Assembly (NCBI RefSeq): GCF_000379685.1
Contig: NZ_KB903250.1
Location: forward strand, 649,487 to 713,486
DNA length: 64,000 bases
Direction of reading: 5' to 3'
DNA from: Catelliglobosispora koreensis DSM 44566
GTDB taxonomy: Bacteria > Actinomycetota > Actinomycetes > Mycobacteriales > Micromonosporaceae
In this document: one piece after another, positions 42,012 to 52,505 of the stretch
How positions within the stretch are numbered: position 1 is the stretch's first letter
Layout: each line of letters starts with the position of its first letter
The notes under the pieces: generated by a model
Databases searched by the model: none
Seen by the model: the letters and a program-made list of their open reading frames with translations, nothing else
What the model was told of the DNA's origin: nothing
Program-made: the position numbers and the translations under genes

Positions 42012-43766
42012 ATGAACAAGTGGTTGTACCGTGCCGTTGGCGTGGCGAGCGGCGCCTTGATGCTGGGTGGAGGCGTCGCGCACGCCGGGTCGGTGAACGA
42101 GGCAGATCGCACAGTCGACCCGCAGGCGATGCGCGGGCTACTGGCTGACCTCTTCACGCCGACCGGCGGCCAGCACCACCTCGGCCTACAAATCGACATT
42201 CCCGGAACGTTCCCGCAGTCGCGCGTCGCCAAGGACACCTTCGTCGCGGGCACGATGCCCGACCTGGCGAAGGTCGGCATCGCCCCGGAGAGCACCCGTC
42301 AGCCGGAACTGCTGCCAGGCCTTGGCCTGACCAGTGGTGCCGGTGGCAACGGCGGCCTCCTGGGCGGCCTGACCGGCGCGGCCGGCGGTGGCTCCGGCCT
42401 GGTCGGCGGGCTCACGGGTGGCCTCACCGGAGGTGGCGGCAGTGGCCTGCTCGGTGGGCTTACCGGTGGCTTGACCGGTGGTGGAGGCGCCGGTCTGCTC
42501 GGTGGTCTCACCGGTGGCGACAGCGGCGGACTGCTCGGCGGTCTCACCAAGGGCGGCGGCCCGCTGGGCGGCCTCACCGGTGGACTGACCGGGGGAGACG
42601 GTCCCCTGGGCGGCCTGACTGGCGGGCTCACTGGCGGAGACGGCCCGCTGGGCAGTCTCACCGCTCCCCTAACCAGCGGCCTGGCCAACTCTGGCGGACC
42701 GCTCAGTGGCATCGGCGGCATGCTCGGCGGTGGCGAGGACAATGATGACCTGGGTCTGAGCGACCTTCCGGTCAGTGACCTCGGCACGCCAGGTCCACTT
42801 AGCACGGACATTGTGGACCCGGCTCTGCGTGGAACCGCCCTGGACACGGCGGACCAGCGTCCGGTGCAGCTGCACCCGGACATCGCTCGCCAGGTCAATG
42901 ACGCCACCTCGCCCATGGTGTCGGCTCTCATCGCCGACGCGGTCGCGTCTCAGTTCGGCTCGCCCGACCTGATGCCAGACCCGAACGACGAGTCCCTGAC
43001 CCACGAAGAAGCGCTGCCGATCGTCGGTGGCCTGCCGGTTGTCGGCGACCTGCTTGGGCCGGCTGGCCCGCTCAGCCAGTTCCTGGTGGTCGGCGACATC
43101 TTCGACAAGCTTCCCGTCGTCGGCAGCCTGACCAGTGATGGTGGCCTTGACCTTGCCGCCCTCGACAAGCTGCCCGTGGTCAGCAAGGTGCTGAGCCAGG
43201 GACTGCTGCAAAGCGACGGCCCGTCGCTGCCAGTGGTCGGAAGCATCCCGTTCCTGGGCAAGCTCACCGACCCGTTGACCGGCGGCGGCCAGGGCGCCAG
43301 CCCACTGAACGCCCTCGGCGCGCTCACCAGCCCGCTGGGCGCACTGACCGGTGGACAGGGAGCCGGCCCGCTCGGTGCCCTGACCGGTGCTCCCGCACCG
43401 GCCCCGGTTAGCGGTGCCCCGCGCGCCGTTGCTCAGCCGGTCGCGGTCAACCAGCCGCAGGCACCGGCCCGGGCAGGCATTCAGCGCCCGGCGCAGGAGC
43501 CCACGGTTGGCAAGCACCGTGCACCGACCGACACGGTTCGCCCGATGGTCAACGACCCCGAGTACGCCGAGGAGAGCCTGCCTTTGCTCGGTGCTCTCAC
43601 CGGCGGCGGTGGCCTGCCGCTGAGCACGCTCGTGCGTCAGCTGCCGCTGGCAAGTGAGCTGCCGCTGGTTGGCCAGCTCTCCACGCCGATGCAGGTGCTC
43701 AAGAGCCTGCCGCTCGTTGGTGGCGTCGTCGGCATCCTCCCGATCGAGAGTGGCCACGCTGCCTGA
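42012..43766 (+). CDS. Secreted GGLTGG / LPVVG repeat protein, unknown function
   Basis: A 584-residue exported protein. A signal peptide (cleavage near AHA, residue 25) precedes a conserved-looking region (30-105), a Gly/Leu/Thr repeat (108-213; units GLLGGLTGGLTGGG and GPLGGLTGGLTGGD), an acidic spacer (240-330) and a second part with repeated LP[VIL]VG elements (335-460 and 523-580) around a Pro/Ala linker with a basic KHRAP patch. No enzyme motif is present. It may be a hydrophobic surface or sheath protein, by analogy with other low-complexity exported actinomycete proteins. Start ATG 42012 or 42006 is undecided. Confidence 0.75.
   Translation: MNKWLYRAVGVASGALMLGGGVAHAGSVNEADRTVDPQAMRGLLADLFTPTGGQHHLGLQIDIPGTFPQSRVAKDTFVAGTMPDLAKVGIAPESTRQPELLPGLGLTSGAGGNGGLLGGLTGAAGGGSGLVGGLTGGLTGGGGSGLLGGLTGGLTGGGGAGLLGGLTGGDSGGLLGGLTKGGGPLGGLTGGLTGGDGPLGGLTGGLTGGDGPLGSLTAPLTSGLANSGGPLSGIGGMLGGGEDNDDLGLSDLPVSDLGTPGPLSTDIVDPALRGTALDTADQRPVQLHPDIARQVNDATSPMVSALIADAVASQFGSPDLMPDPNDESLTHEEALPIVGGLPVVGDLLGPAGPLSQFLVVGDIFDKLPVVGSLTSDGGLDLAALDKLPVVSKVLSQGLLQSDGPSLPVVGSIPFLGKLTDPLTGGGQGASPLNALGALTSPLGALTGGQGAGPLGALTGAPAPAPVSGAPRAVAQPVAVNQPQAPARAGIQRPAQEPTVGKHRAPTDTVRPMVNDPEYAEESLPLLGALTGGGGLPLSTLVRQLPLASELPLVGQLSTPMQVLKSLPLVGGVVGILPIESGHAA
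42333..42650 (+). repeat. Gly-Gly-Leu-Thr coding repeat
   Basis: About 320 bp of imperfect tandem units encoding residues 108-213 of the secreted protein; unit length is variable (14-17 codons), so length polymorphism between strains is likely. Confidence 0.8.
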
Positions 43767-43786
43767 TCACTCTCGGCAGGAAATGA

Positions 43787-43818
43787 AAAAGGGGGACCCG
43801 AGATCGGGTCCCCCTTTT
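43787..43818. terminator. Bidirectional rho-independent terminator
   Basis: A 14-bp stem AAAAGGGGGACCCG (43787-43800) with its exact complement (43805-43818), loop agat, flanked by A-run and T-run, so it works in both directions for the repeat-protein gene and msiK. Confidence 0.95.
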
Positions 43819-43828
43819 CATTGAGCCC

Positions 43829-44920
<1,092 letters not shown>

Positions 44921-45116
44921 TAGGGGTGTTTCCTTTCACCGGCAGGAACGTGCCGGACGATCCGAGTAAAAGGTGGTTGGTGCGTTCGCCAAAGTATCCG
45001 CCTAGTGACGCCGTTAACAAGCCTGAGGATCACTATTTGGTACTGGCGTGCCGCTAAACCGGTCGTCAGGGCCGATTTCTCCCTGTTATCGTCTCCCACG
45101 TATCATCGAGCGGCAC

Positions 45117-45189
45117 GCCCGGTTAGCTCAATTGGCAGAGCACCTGTCTTGTAAACAGGAGGTTAAGGGTTCGAGTCCCTTACTGGGCT
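45117..45189 (+). tRNA. tRNA-Thr (anticodon TGT)
   Basis: A 73-nt cloverleaf. The acceptor stem GCCCGGT pairs with ACTGGGC (one G-T pair), the D-arm has AGCTCAATTGGCAGAGC, the anticodon stem CCTGT/ACAGG encloses TGT at 45150-45152, and the T-arm has GGTTCGAGTCC. CCA is not encoded. The convergent 45192 gene ends two bases after it. Confidence 0.95.
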
Positions 45190-45191
45190 CT

Positions 45192-45638
45192 CTACTGGCA
45201 TACCTTCCAGGAGCCGTCTTCCTGGACCATCGGGTAGATCTGCGTGCGGGTGGTGCCATCGCTCAAGGTGGCCCGCAGGGTCACGGTCGCGGTGGTGCGC
45301 CCGTTCATCGTGGTCACGTTCGTCCCCGTCACCGAGTACGACTCGACGTCAAAGGTCTTCTTGATCGCGTCCGCGAATGCCGCTTGTGACATCTCGTTGC
45401 GCACCTTCGCACACAGATGCCCGTAGGCCGCCGGGTAGTTTTCGGCCACGATGGCGTCGGTGTACGCCTTGGCGCTGGCTTGAGCCGGCCCCATGGCGTC
45501 GCTGACGGTACGGAACAGAAAGAACCCGCCCGCCACAGCGCCACCGCAGCAGAGCACGAGCACGATCCCCACGACGATGAGAATGGTGCGCAGGTTGTTA
45601 CGTGGCTTCGCAGGCGGCGGCGGTGGCATGTACGTCAT
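45192..45638 (-). CDS. Membrane-anchored small secreted-domain protein (DUF4878-like)
   Basis: A 148-residue protein: a short Pro-rich cytoplasmic start (MPPPPPAKPRNN), one helix (about 18-42) and an extracytoplasmic domain of about 100 residues beginning AKAYTDAIVAENYPAAYGHL, which resembles the NTF2-like DUF4878/Mce-associated fold. Function unknown. ATG 45638 or 45629 may start it. Confidence 0.7.
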   Translation of the reverse strand: MTYMPPPPPAKPRNNLRTILIVVGIVLVLCCGGAVAGGFFLFRTVSDAMGPAQASAKAYTDAIVAENYPAAYGHLCAKVRNEMSQAAFADAIKKTFDVESYSVTGTNVTTMNGRTTATVTLRATLSDGTTRTQIYPMVQEDGSWKVCQ

Positions 45639-45656
45639 GGGGCTAAAACTAAAGCA

Positions 45657-46814
45657 TCAGAGCAACTCGGCTGGTACTCCTTGCAGCGCGACCGGCCGCC
45701 TAAAGCGCTCAATGCTTTCTGTGCCAACGGAGGTTGACCACGACGCCGACGTGGCCGGCCAGGGCCCGCCGTGCTGCTGTGCTTCGTTGACGAGCACTCC
45801 CGTGGGCACACCGTTCCATACGACCCGTCCCGCGAGCGACATCAGTGAGGGCAGCATCGATCGCGCACTGTCCAAATCGGATGGTCCGGCGAGAATCGTT
45901 GCCGTCAAAGAGCCCTCAAGCGCGGGCACCTCGGAGCCGACATAAATCACGACGGACGGCCCGAAGTGTTCTTCGCGAAGCTCTGCCGCTGCCAGTGAGT
46001 CGACAATGACCGCGAACGGCGCCGGATCTCCCTGTCCCGCAACGACTTCTCCGTGCGCACGAGCGGAGGAAAGCCAGTCAGCGTGAGCGGAAGCCATGTG
46101 CGGTGTCAGCATCCGGTGCGTGGGTGAGGCGGCCACGGCGTCAGCCAGCGACCGGGCAAAGGATGCCGATGGCGTTACTACAAGGCCGGGTTTCGTGCAC
46201 AGCTGCCCCGACGAGCCCGTCACCGAAGCGGCCAGCGCCGCGACGTCACCGTCATAGCCAGGCAGGACGAAAACGGGGTTAAGCGAGCCCATCTCGGCGT
46301 AGACCGGGATCGGGTCGGGCCGCGCCGCGGCCGCGTCCATGAGCGCCCGGCCTCCGGCGAGTGAGCCGGTGAACCCGACCGCCTTGATGCGCGGATCCTG
46401 AACCAGGGCAATGGATGTGGCCGGCCCACCGTAGACGATCTCGAACCCGGGCAGCGTCTGCGAACCGATGCCCGCCAATAGCGAGCTCAGCGCGGGCTGC
46501 GCCGGGTGAGCCTTAACGGTGACCGGGCAACCCGCCGCGGTTGCCGAAGCCGTGTCCCCGCCCAAAACCCCGAACGCGAGCGGAAAGTTGGACGCGGCGA
46601 AGACCGCGACCCGGCCAACCGGCACGGGAACGGTCACGATGCCCCCGGCTTCGCGCCGCCACGGCTTGACGTCGGCCAGTAGCCGCAATTGCCCGGTGGT
46701 GCGGGCGAGTTCGCCCTGCAGCCGGGCCTCGCTTAGCCCGGTCTCCTCCATGGCGACCGCGATGACTTCGGCGCCCCTGTCCTCGAGCAGGGAAGCGCAC
46801 TCATAGAGCGACAC
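45657..46814 (-). CDS. 2-oxoglutarate semialdehyde dehydrogenase-type aldehyde dehydrogenase, short form
   Basis: A 385-residue aldehyde dehydrogenase matching the type found in glucarate/galactarate pathways, where it oxidises 2,5-dioxopentanoate to 2-oxoglutarate. All key residues are visible: Asn76 (ASNFPLAF), Lys101 (VKAHP), Glu174 (EMGSLNPVF) and the nucleophile Cys206 (SSGQLCTKPG). It is about 90-100 residues shorter than usual, with the N-terminal segment before the NAD fold reduced. The start overlaps the upstream gene by 14 bp. It is the last gene of the operon starting with kdgD. Confidence 0.82.
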   Translation of the reverse strand: MSLYECASLLEDRGAEVIAVAMEETGLSEARLQGELARTTGQLRLLADVKPWRREAGGIVTVPVPVGRVAVFAASNFPLAFGVLGGDTASATAAGCPVTVKAHPAQPALSSLLAGIGSQTLPGFEIVYGGPATSIALVQDPRIKAVGFTGSLAGGRALMDAAAARPDPIPVYAEMGSLNPVFVLPGYDGDVAALAASVTGSSGQLCTKPGLVVTPSASFARSLADAVAASPTHRMLTPHMASAHADWLSSARAHGEVVAGQGDPAPFAVIVDSLAAAELREEHFGPSVVIYVGSEVPALEGSLTATILAGPSDLDSARSMLPSLMSLAGRVVWNGVPTGVLVNEAQQHGGPWPATSASWSTSVGTESIERFRRPVALQGVPAELL

Positions 46815-47814
46815 GGGAACTCCTCCACATCCGGGCTAGCTCGGCAAAAGCTGACGACGGCGAGCGGGCCAGGCCGAGGTGATAGAGCGCCAGCCCACCT
46901 GCTCCTTCTGCGATGAGCCTAGCCACGTGGTCGGCGCTAAACGGCGGCAGGATGGACACATATGCGTGTGCACCAGGCAATATTGACGCGTCCGCAGCCC
47001 AGCACGGGAGTAGTATTTCGTCCACATCGGAGCGTGCCGTCGGCGTCAGCCCGGGCGACGGTCCGGTGGCCCAGGGGTCGGCCGAGGCATGCAACGTCAC
47101 CGCGACACCGGACGGCAGAGCGGAAAGCACCTGCCGCCGGAGCAAATCAGTCGCTTTGACGCGCGGCTCAAGCAAGTCAGCGGGAGGCGGATCGCCGGAC
47201 TCCAGCAGGGACCGCACCAAAGAGGCAGAAACCCCGCATGCGGCACAGCAGCAAATCGACAACAGGCGCGCTTCATAGGGCGTGAAGTAGGTCTTGTCAT
47301 GGCAGCCGAGATGCGTCACACCCATCTGCCCACATGACTCCAGCGACACTGACGCGATCGGCACATCTCGTGCGGCCTCGGCGGCAAGCAGCGTGCAGTG
47401 ATCGCGCACTTCAGCCCACGATGGGCACAGCGCGTACGGATACCGCTCGCCGTAGCAGTTCACCACCGTCACATCAGGGTTGAGCAGACCGAGCCGTGTG
47501 TTGTGTGCCAGCACGATCCACGCGTTGACCTTGATCCCCGCATCGGCCAGGACACCGCAGGCCTCACCAAAACTGTCCCCCTCACCGAAAGACAGCGGTG
47601 CCAGACGTCCCCACGGCAGATCCCGCACCGGACGGTAAAGCGCCGCGTAGGGCACATCGACGACCCGGCGCGACGGATGGTTTGGTGTGGCAGCCCGTGT
47701 GGTGTGATACGAAGCCGCGAGCGTCACACTGTCCACTTCGGACGCTTGCACGCGCTCGACGAAAGCCTTATCCCCCAGCACATCCCAGGGATAGGCGTGG
47801 GCCGAGATCACCAT
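46801..47814 (-). CDS. Uncharacterised Cys/His-rich, TIM-barrel-like protein of the glucarate operon
   Basis: A 337-residue protein not assigned to an enzyme family. It starts MVISAHAYPWDVLGD and has alternating short hydrophobic strands and helices suggestive of a TIM barrel. A conserved-looking centre carries VSLESCGQMGVTHLGCHDK (Glu159, Cys161, His168, Cys171, His172) followed by SICCCAACG (Cys188-190, Cys193), a pattern that could bind metal; similar Cys clusters occur in some glycosidase-like barrels. It lies between gudD (7-bp overlap) and the dehydrogenase (14-bp overlap), so it is co-translated with glucarate enzymes. A role in releasing or processing uronic or aldaric acid derivatives is possible but inferred only from position. 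Confidence 0.75.
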   Translation of the reverse strand: MVISAHAYPWDVLGDKAFVERVQASEVDSVTLAASYHTTRAATPNHPSRRVVDVPYAALYRPVRDLPWGRLAPLSFGEGDSFGEACGVLADAGIKVNAWIVLAHNTRLGLLNPDVTVVNCYGERYPYALCPSWAEVRDHCTLLAAEAARDVPIASVSLESCGQMGVTHLGCHDKTYFTPYEARLLSICCCAACGVSASLVRSLLESGDPPPADLLEPRVKATDLLRRQVLSALPSGVAVTLHASADPWATGPSPGLTPTARSDVDEILLPCWAADASILPGAHAYVSILPPFSADHVARLIAEGAGGLALYHLGLARSPSSAFAELARMWRSSRVAL

Positions 47815-49037
47815 GTGGGCCGCTGCCAATCCGGCTGGAACGTGCGCATGTAACCGGTGTCGTCACGTTCTCTGATGCCGCAAGACAAATAGTCCTCATG
47901 CATCCGGGCCAGCACATCACGGTCTAGCGAAACACCAAGTCCCGGACCGGAAGGCACGGTCACCGCACCATCAACAATCGGCAGAGGCGAAGCGAGCACA
48001 TCAACCCCAAGCTGCCAAGGCGTGTGGGTGTCAGCCGCATAGGTCAGCTCGGGCAACGCTCCGCCCAGGTGGGTCATGGCGGCAAGGCTGATGCCCAGAT
48101 GACTGTTGGAGTGCATGGAGACGCCGATGCCCCAGGTGCGGCAGATCGCGGCCAGCTCGGCACTGCGCCGCAGTCCACCCCAATAGTGGTGATCGGAGAG
48201 CACCACGCCGACCGCCTTCTGTGTGAAGGCCGGTTCGATGTCATCGGGCTTGACGACACACATGTTGGTGGCCAACGGCATCGGTGCCGTGCGCGCCACC
48301 TCGGCCATTCCCGCTATGCCGCGGGTCGGGTCTTCCAAATACTCAAGCAGGCCTTCGGTTTCCTTCGCGATACGCACGGCCGTCGGCACGGTCCAGACCG
48401 CGTTGGGATCCAACCGCAAAGGCATCAGGGGGTACGCCTCGCGCAGCGCCCTGATCGCCTCGACTTCCTCATCAGGGCTAAACACGCCGCCCTTGAGCTT
48501 GATGGACGTAAACCCATAGCGCTCGATTAGCTGCCCCGCCTGCGCGACGATGCCCTCGGGGGAGACAGCCTCGCCATAAGGATCGTCGCCCTCCCACTTG
48601 TAAAACAGATAGGCCGAGAACGGAACCCGATCGCGGACCTTTCCGCCGAGCAGGTCGACGAGGGGACGGCCCGTCATCTGGCCTTGCAAGTCAAGGAACG
48701 CCACCTCAAACGGGCTGAGCACCCGCAGGGTGGTCTTCTCGGCGGTGGACGGCCCGGTCAAACCGTGCTTATCCGGGGCGTCCACGTCGCCGATGGCGGC
48801 ACTGACCCGGCGGGCCAAGCCGTTGAGGTCAAAGGGATCTAGCCCGGCGAGCGTCGCTCCAGCCTTGCGCAGCAGATCAAGGTGCTGCGCGTCCCCGTAG
48901 GTTTCGCCCAGCCCAACGAACTCATCACAGTGAACCTCCACAATGGACCGCAGCGCCCACGGCTGGTGCACGCCCGAGGCATTGAGCAAGGGCGCGTCAG
49001 CGAAGGCGACGGGTGTGATGACGACTTTGGCGATCAC
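47808..49037 (-). CDS. gudD: Glucarate dehydratase
   Basis: A 409-residue enolase-superfamily enzyme dehydrating D-glucarate (and often L-idarate) to 5-dehydro-4-deoxyglucarate. Catalytic motif KLKGG (Lys180, Lys182), metal ligands in RLDPN (Asp210), LEDPT (Glu235) and ATNMC (Asn258), and the general-base pair Asp282 and His313 (SDHHYWGG; MHSNSHLG) are present. GTG 49037 overlaps the kdgD stop. With kdgD and the dehydrogenase it completes glucarate to 2-oxoglutarate. Confidence 0.95.
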   Translation of the reverse strand: MIAKVVITPVAFADAPLLNASGVHQPWALRSIVEVHCDEFVGLGETYGDAQHLDLLRKAGATLAGLDPFDLNGLARRVSAAIGDVDAPDKHGLTGPSTAEKTTLRVLSPFEVAFLDLQGQMTGRPLVDLLGGKVRDRVPFSAYLFYKWEGDDPYGEAVSPEGIVAQAGQLIERYGFTSIKLKGGVFSPDEEVEAIRALREAYPLMPLRLDPNAVWTVPTAVRIAKETEGLLEYLEDPTRGIAGMAEVARTAPMPLATNMCVVKPDDIEPAFTQKAVGVVLSDHHYWGGLRRSAELAAICRTWGIGVSMHSNSHLGISLAAMTHLGGALPELTYAADTHTPWQLGVDVLASPLPIVDGAVTVPSGPGLGVSLDRDVLARMHEDYLSCGIRERDDTGYMRTFQPDWQRPTW

Positions 49038-49936
49038 AGCGCTGCCCTTCCGCGAGCGATGATGTCGTGGAGTTCATCTTGGTGCTCGGGTGTGACATTT
49101 ATCAGCGGCGGCCGCACGTCGCCAAGACCAGCTCCCGCCTTCACGAGACTGACCGCATAACCAGGCACTTTGTCGCGCAAGGCGGCGAACGGGAGATAGA
49201 AGTTGCTCAGCAGCCGCTCGACCATGGAAGCATCACCGGAGACGTAGGCCTTATAGAAGGCCTTCGCGATGTCGGGCGCGAAGCAGAGCACGGCTGATGA
49301 ATAGCTGTCGACACCGATCGCTTGATACGCCTGCACCGTGAGCTCAGCGGTGGGCAGCCCGTTGAGGAAACCAAAGGACGCCGCCCGTGGGTGCCCACTC
49401 GTGCGGATGGCCGTCACGATCCGCAGCATGGCATCGACGTCGCCTAGGCCGTCCTTGATTCCCACCACCGTGGGCAGATCGAGCAACGCGACGGCGGTAG
49501 CAGGGTCGAGCTTGGCGTTGGAGCGCTGATAAACGACCAACGGAAGCGGTGTCGCGGCGGCCACAAAAGAGATGTAGCGCAGAATGCCAGCCGGCGGTGC
49601 CGAAACGAGATAAGGCGGCAGGAGCAGCAGACCGTCAGCCCCGCAGTCAGCGGCGGCGCGGGCGAACTCGCTTGCCACCTGAGGACCGCCGCCGCATCCC
49701 GCGACGACGGGGAGCCGTCCTTTAGCGACAGCCACCGCGGCCGAGACCACGTCCCGGAACTCGGCAAGAGATAAGGCCGTGAACTCACCCGTGCCGCAAG
49801 CCACGAAGATCGCCGTTGGATCGTGGCTGATCTGGGTCTCAACATGCTCAGCGAACGCCGGCAGGTCGACGGAACCCTCAGCGGTGAAAGGGGTCAAGGG
49901 GAAGGAAAGGAGTCCTTGCAGCCGCATCGTCAACAT
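49034..49936 (-). CDS. kdgD: 5-dehydro-4-deoxyglucarate dehydratase
   Basis: A 300-residue DHDPS-family enzyme that decarboxylates and dehydrates 5-dehydro-4-deoxyglucarate to 2,5-dioxopentanoate. The Schiff-base Lys161 lies in VVGIKDGLGD, the catalytic Tyr136 in LVVYQRSNAK and the carboxylate loop is CGTGEF. ATG 49936 has an AGGA site close upstream. It is the first gene of the operon; a direct-repeat operator candidate stands just before it. Confidence 0.93.
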   Translation of the reverse strand: MLTMRLQGLLSFPLTPFTAEGSVDLPAFAEHVETQISHDPTAIFVACGTGEFTALSLAEFRDVVSAAVAVAKGRLPVVAGCGGGPQVASEFARAAADCGADGLLLLPPYLVSAPPAGILRYISFVAAATPLPLVVYQRSNAKLDPATAVALLDLPTVVGIKDGLGDVDAMLRIVTAIRTSGHPRAASFGFLNGLPTAELTVQAYQAIGVDSYSSAVLCFAPDIAKAFYKAYVSGDASMVERLLSNFYLPFAALRDKVPGYAVSLVKAGAGLGDVRPPLINVTPEHQDELHDIIARGRAAL

Positions 49937-49948
49937 GTCCTGTCTACA

Positions 49949-49981
49949 TATGTGGACGCTATCTGTTTATGTGGAAGCTAT
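49949..49981. promoter_or_regulatory. Direct-repeat operator candidate before kdgD
   Basis: TATGTGGACGCTAT (49949-49962) and TATGTGGAAGCTAT (49968-49981) differ in one of 14 bases and are offset by 19 bp, near two helical turns. The first overlaps CTACATATGTGG, which is nearly palindromic. They lie 13-45 bp before kdgD, where an IclR- or GntR-type regulator could act. The divergent fumC gene begins 58 bp further on. Confidence 0.5.
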
Positions 49982-50039
49982 GCAGCAAGGTAGCACGCAG
50001 TTCTACTTCCGCGCGAGGGTGAGGAAATAGGATTCTCGT

Positions 50040-51401
50040 ATGACGGAGTACCGCGTTGAGCACGACACGATGGGCGAGGTTCAGGTCCCGGTCAACGCGC
50101 TTTGGGGCGCGCAAACCCAGCGGGCCATCGCCAACTTCCCGGTCTCGGGGCAGGTCATGCCCCCGGCGCTCATTAAGGCCTTGGCACAGATCAAGGAGGC
50201 TTGCGCGAAGGCCAACGCGGACACCGGCGTCCTGGACCAGGCCGTCGCCAACGCCATCGCCAGTGCGGCCCGGCGGGTCCAAACGGGAGAACTCGACGAG
50301 CACTTCCCGCTCGACGTGTTCCAGACGGGCTCGGGCACCTCGACCAACATGAACATGAATGAGGTGCTGGCAGCGCTCGCGGGCGTGGAGATCGGCAACA
50401 AGGTCCACCCCAACGATCACGTCAACGCGTCCCAGTCGAGCAATGACGTGTTCCCCTCGGCGATCCACCTAGCCGCGCTCAACCTCGTCACCGATGAGCT
50501 GCTCCCATCCTTGAAGCTGCTCGTGCAAACCCTTGATACCAAAGCGGTTGAGTTCACGCAGATCGTCAAAGCGGGCCGCACGCACCTCATGGACGCCACA
50601 CCCGTGACCCTCGGCCAGGAGTTCTCGGGTTATGCCCAGCAGATCCGCCGCGGCACCGAACGCGTCGAGGCCGTCCTTCCCCGCGTGCGCGAAATCCCCT
50701 TAGGCGGCACGGCGGTAGGGACCGGCATCAACGCGACAGCCTCCTTCCGGCGGTCCGTTTACACCTACCTACCGTCCACAGTGGAGGCCGCGAACCACTT
50801 CGAAGCACACGGCGCCCGCGACGCCTTGGTCGAACTGTCCGGTCAGCTCAAGACCGTCGCCGTCTCGATGTTCAAGATTGCCAACGACATCCGCTGGATG
50901 GGCTCCGGCCCCCGCGCCGGCCTTCGCGAACTTCAGCTGCCCGACCTGCAACCCGGCTCCTCGATCATGCCGGGCAAAATCAACCCGGTCATCTGCGAGT
51001 CGGTCCGCCAAGTCTGCGCCCAAGTCTTCGGCAACGACACCGCCGTCACCTTCGCCGGCTCACAGGGCGACTTCGAACTCAACACCATGTTGCCCGTCAT
51101 CGCGCGCAACCTGCTCGAATCCATCACCCTTTTGAGCCGGGCCGCGGTTCTCCTGGCCGAGAAGTGCGTGGCGGGCCTGCGTCCCAATGAGGACATCCTC
51201 CGCGGGTACGCCGAAGGCAGCCCCTCGATCGTGACGCCCTTGAACAAATACGTGGGCTACGAAGAAGCGGCCGCCATCGCCAAACAAGCCCTCGCCGAGA
51301 ACAAGTCCATTAAGGACGTTGTCCTCGAACGCGGACACGACATCGGCAACCTCGACCAGATCCTCGACGTCCTCGCCATGACCCGCCCCGACCTCGGTTA
51401 G
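50040..51401 (+). CDS. fumC: Fumarate hydratase class II
   Basis: A 453-residue iron-independent fumarase of the TCA cycle, a homotetramer. The fumarase/aspartase signature [11 protein letters not shown] is at 306-316, with catalytic Ser308; the other active-site residues are in [10 protein letters not shown] (His182) and the [11 protein letters not shown] loop. Length is standard. It starts at ATG 50040, divergent from the glucarate operon. A class I fumarase is also encoded at 55193. Confidence 0.97.
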   Translation: MTEYRVEHDTMGEVQVPVNALWGAQTQRAIANFPVSGQVMPPALIKALAQIKEACAKANADTGVLDQAVANAIASAARRVQTGELDEHFPLDVFQTGSGTSTNMNMNEVLAALAGVEIGNKVHPNDHVNASQSSNDVFPSAIHLAALNLVTDELLPSLKLLVQTLDTKAVEFTQIVKAGRTHLMDATPVTLGQEFSGYAQQIRRGTERVEAVLPRVREIPLGGTAVGTGINATASFRRSVYTYLPSTVEAANHFEAHGARDALVELSGQLKTVAVSMFKIANDIRWMGSGPRAGLRELQLPDLQPGSSIMPGKINPVICESVRQVCAQVFGNDTAVTFAGSQGDFELNTMLPVIARNLLESITLLSRAAVLLAEKCVAGLRPNEDILRGYAEGSPSIVTPLNKYVGYEEAAAIAKQALAENKSIKDVVLERGHDIGNLDQILDVLAMTRPDLG

Positions 51402-51412
51402 GGCGACTGCGG

Positions 51413-52505
51413 CTAGAGCGAGCGGCGGCGGGCGACTTCGGCGAGGGTGATGGCGGCGGCGACGGAGGCGTTGAGAGACTCGACTTCCGACCCGATCGGG
51501 ATGTTGACACGCAGGTCACACGTAGTGCCGACCAAACGCGACAGTCCCCGGCCTTCGGAGCCGACCACGACGATGATGGGGCCGATGGCGGCTTCCAAGT
51601 CATACAAGGAGGTTTCGCCGTCGGCGTCGAGCCCGGCGACGATGAAGCCTTCTTGCTGTGCCTGCTTCAGCGCACGGGTCAGGTTCGTCACCTGAGCGAC
51701 CGGCATGCGGGCGGCGGCTCCGGCGCTCGTGCGCCAGGCTGTCGCTGTCATGCCTGCCGACCGGCGCTCGGGCAGGAAAATCCCTTGCGCGCCAAAGGCT
51801 GCCGCCGACCGGATGACCGCACCGAGGTTACGCGGGTCGGTCACGCCGTCGAGCGCGACGAGCAGTGGTGACGGGTGCTCCAGTGAACTCATGAGCAGAT
51901 CGTCGAAGTTCTCGTACGAGAAGGGCGGCACCTGAAGCCCAATGCCTTGGTGCAGCACGCCTCCGGTCAGCCGGTCGAGTTCGGTGCGGCTGACTTCGAG
52001 GATCGCGATACCGCGGTCGCCCGCCGTGCGGACAGCCTCGTTGATCCGCTCGTCGATCTCAATGCCTTGCGCCACATAGAGTGCCGTGCCCGGAACGTGA
52101 GCGCGCATTGCTTCCACGACAGGGTTACGCCCGACGAGCAGTTCCGGGGCGTCCTTGGGCGTGGCGCTCTTGCGTCCCGCAGCGACCCGCGGTCCCGTGC
52201 GCGTGGGAGCGGCGGCTTTGCGTGGCGTTCCCCGGCCCGTGCCGCCCCGGCCCCAAGTGGTGTCCTTGGTTCCCGGCTTGCCGATCTTCGGGGCACGGCC
52301 TTCGGCGGCCGCCGCCTTGCGTTCCTTGTCCTGCTTCCACGCGGTCTTGGAGGGCAGCTTCTCCGTGCCGGAGTAGCCCTTGTGCCACGGGCGTTCGTCA
52401 GCGGGCAGCGTCTTGCCGCGCCCGGTGAGCGTGTCTTTGTTCTTGCCGCCGGTGCCTTTCACCGCCGTCTTCTTGGCTACTTTGCGAATGTTGCGGCGTT
52501 GCGAA

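Noticed and set aside
42333..42650. CRISPR or PE_PGRS-like locus
   Set aside because: Repeats are in-frame coding units of variable length without spacers, and the protein lacks a PE domain.
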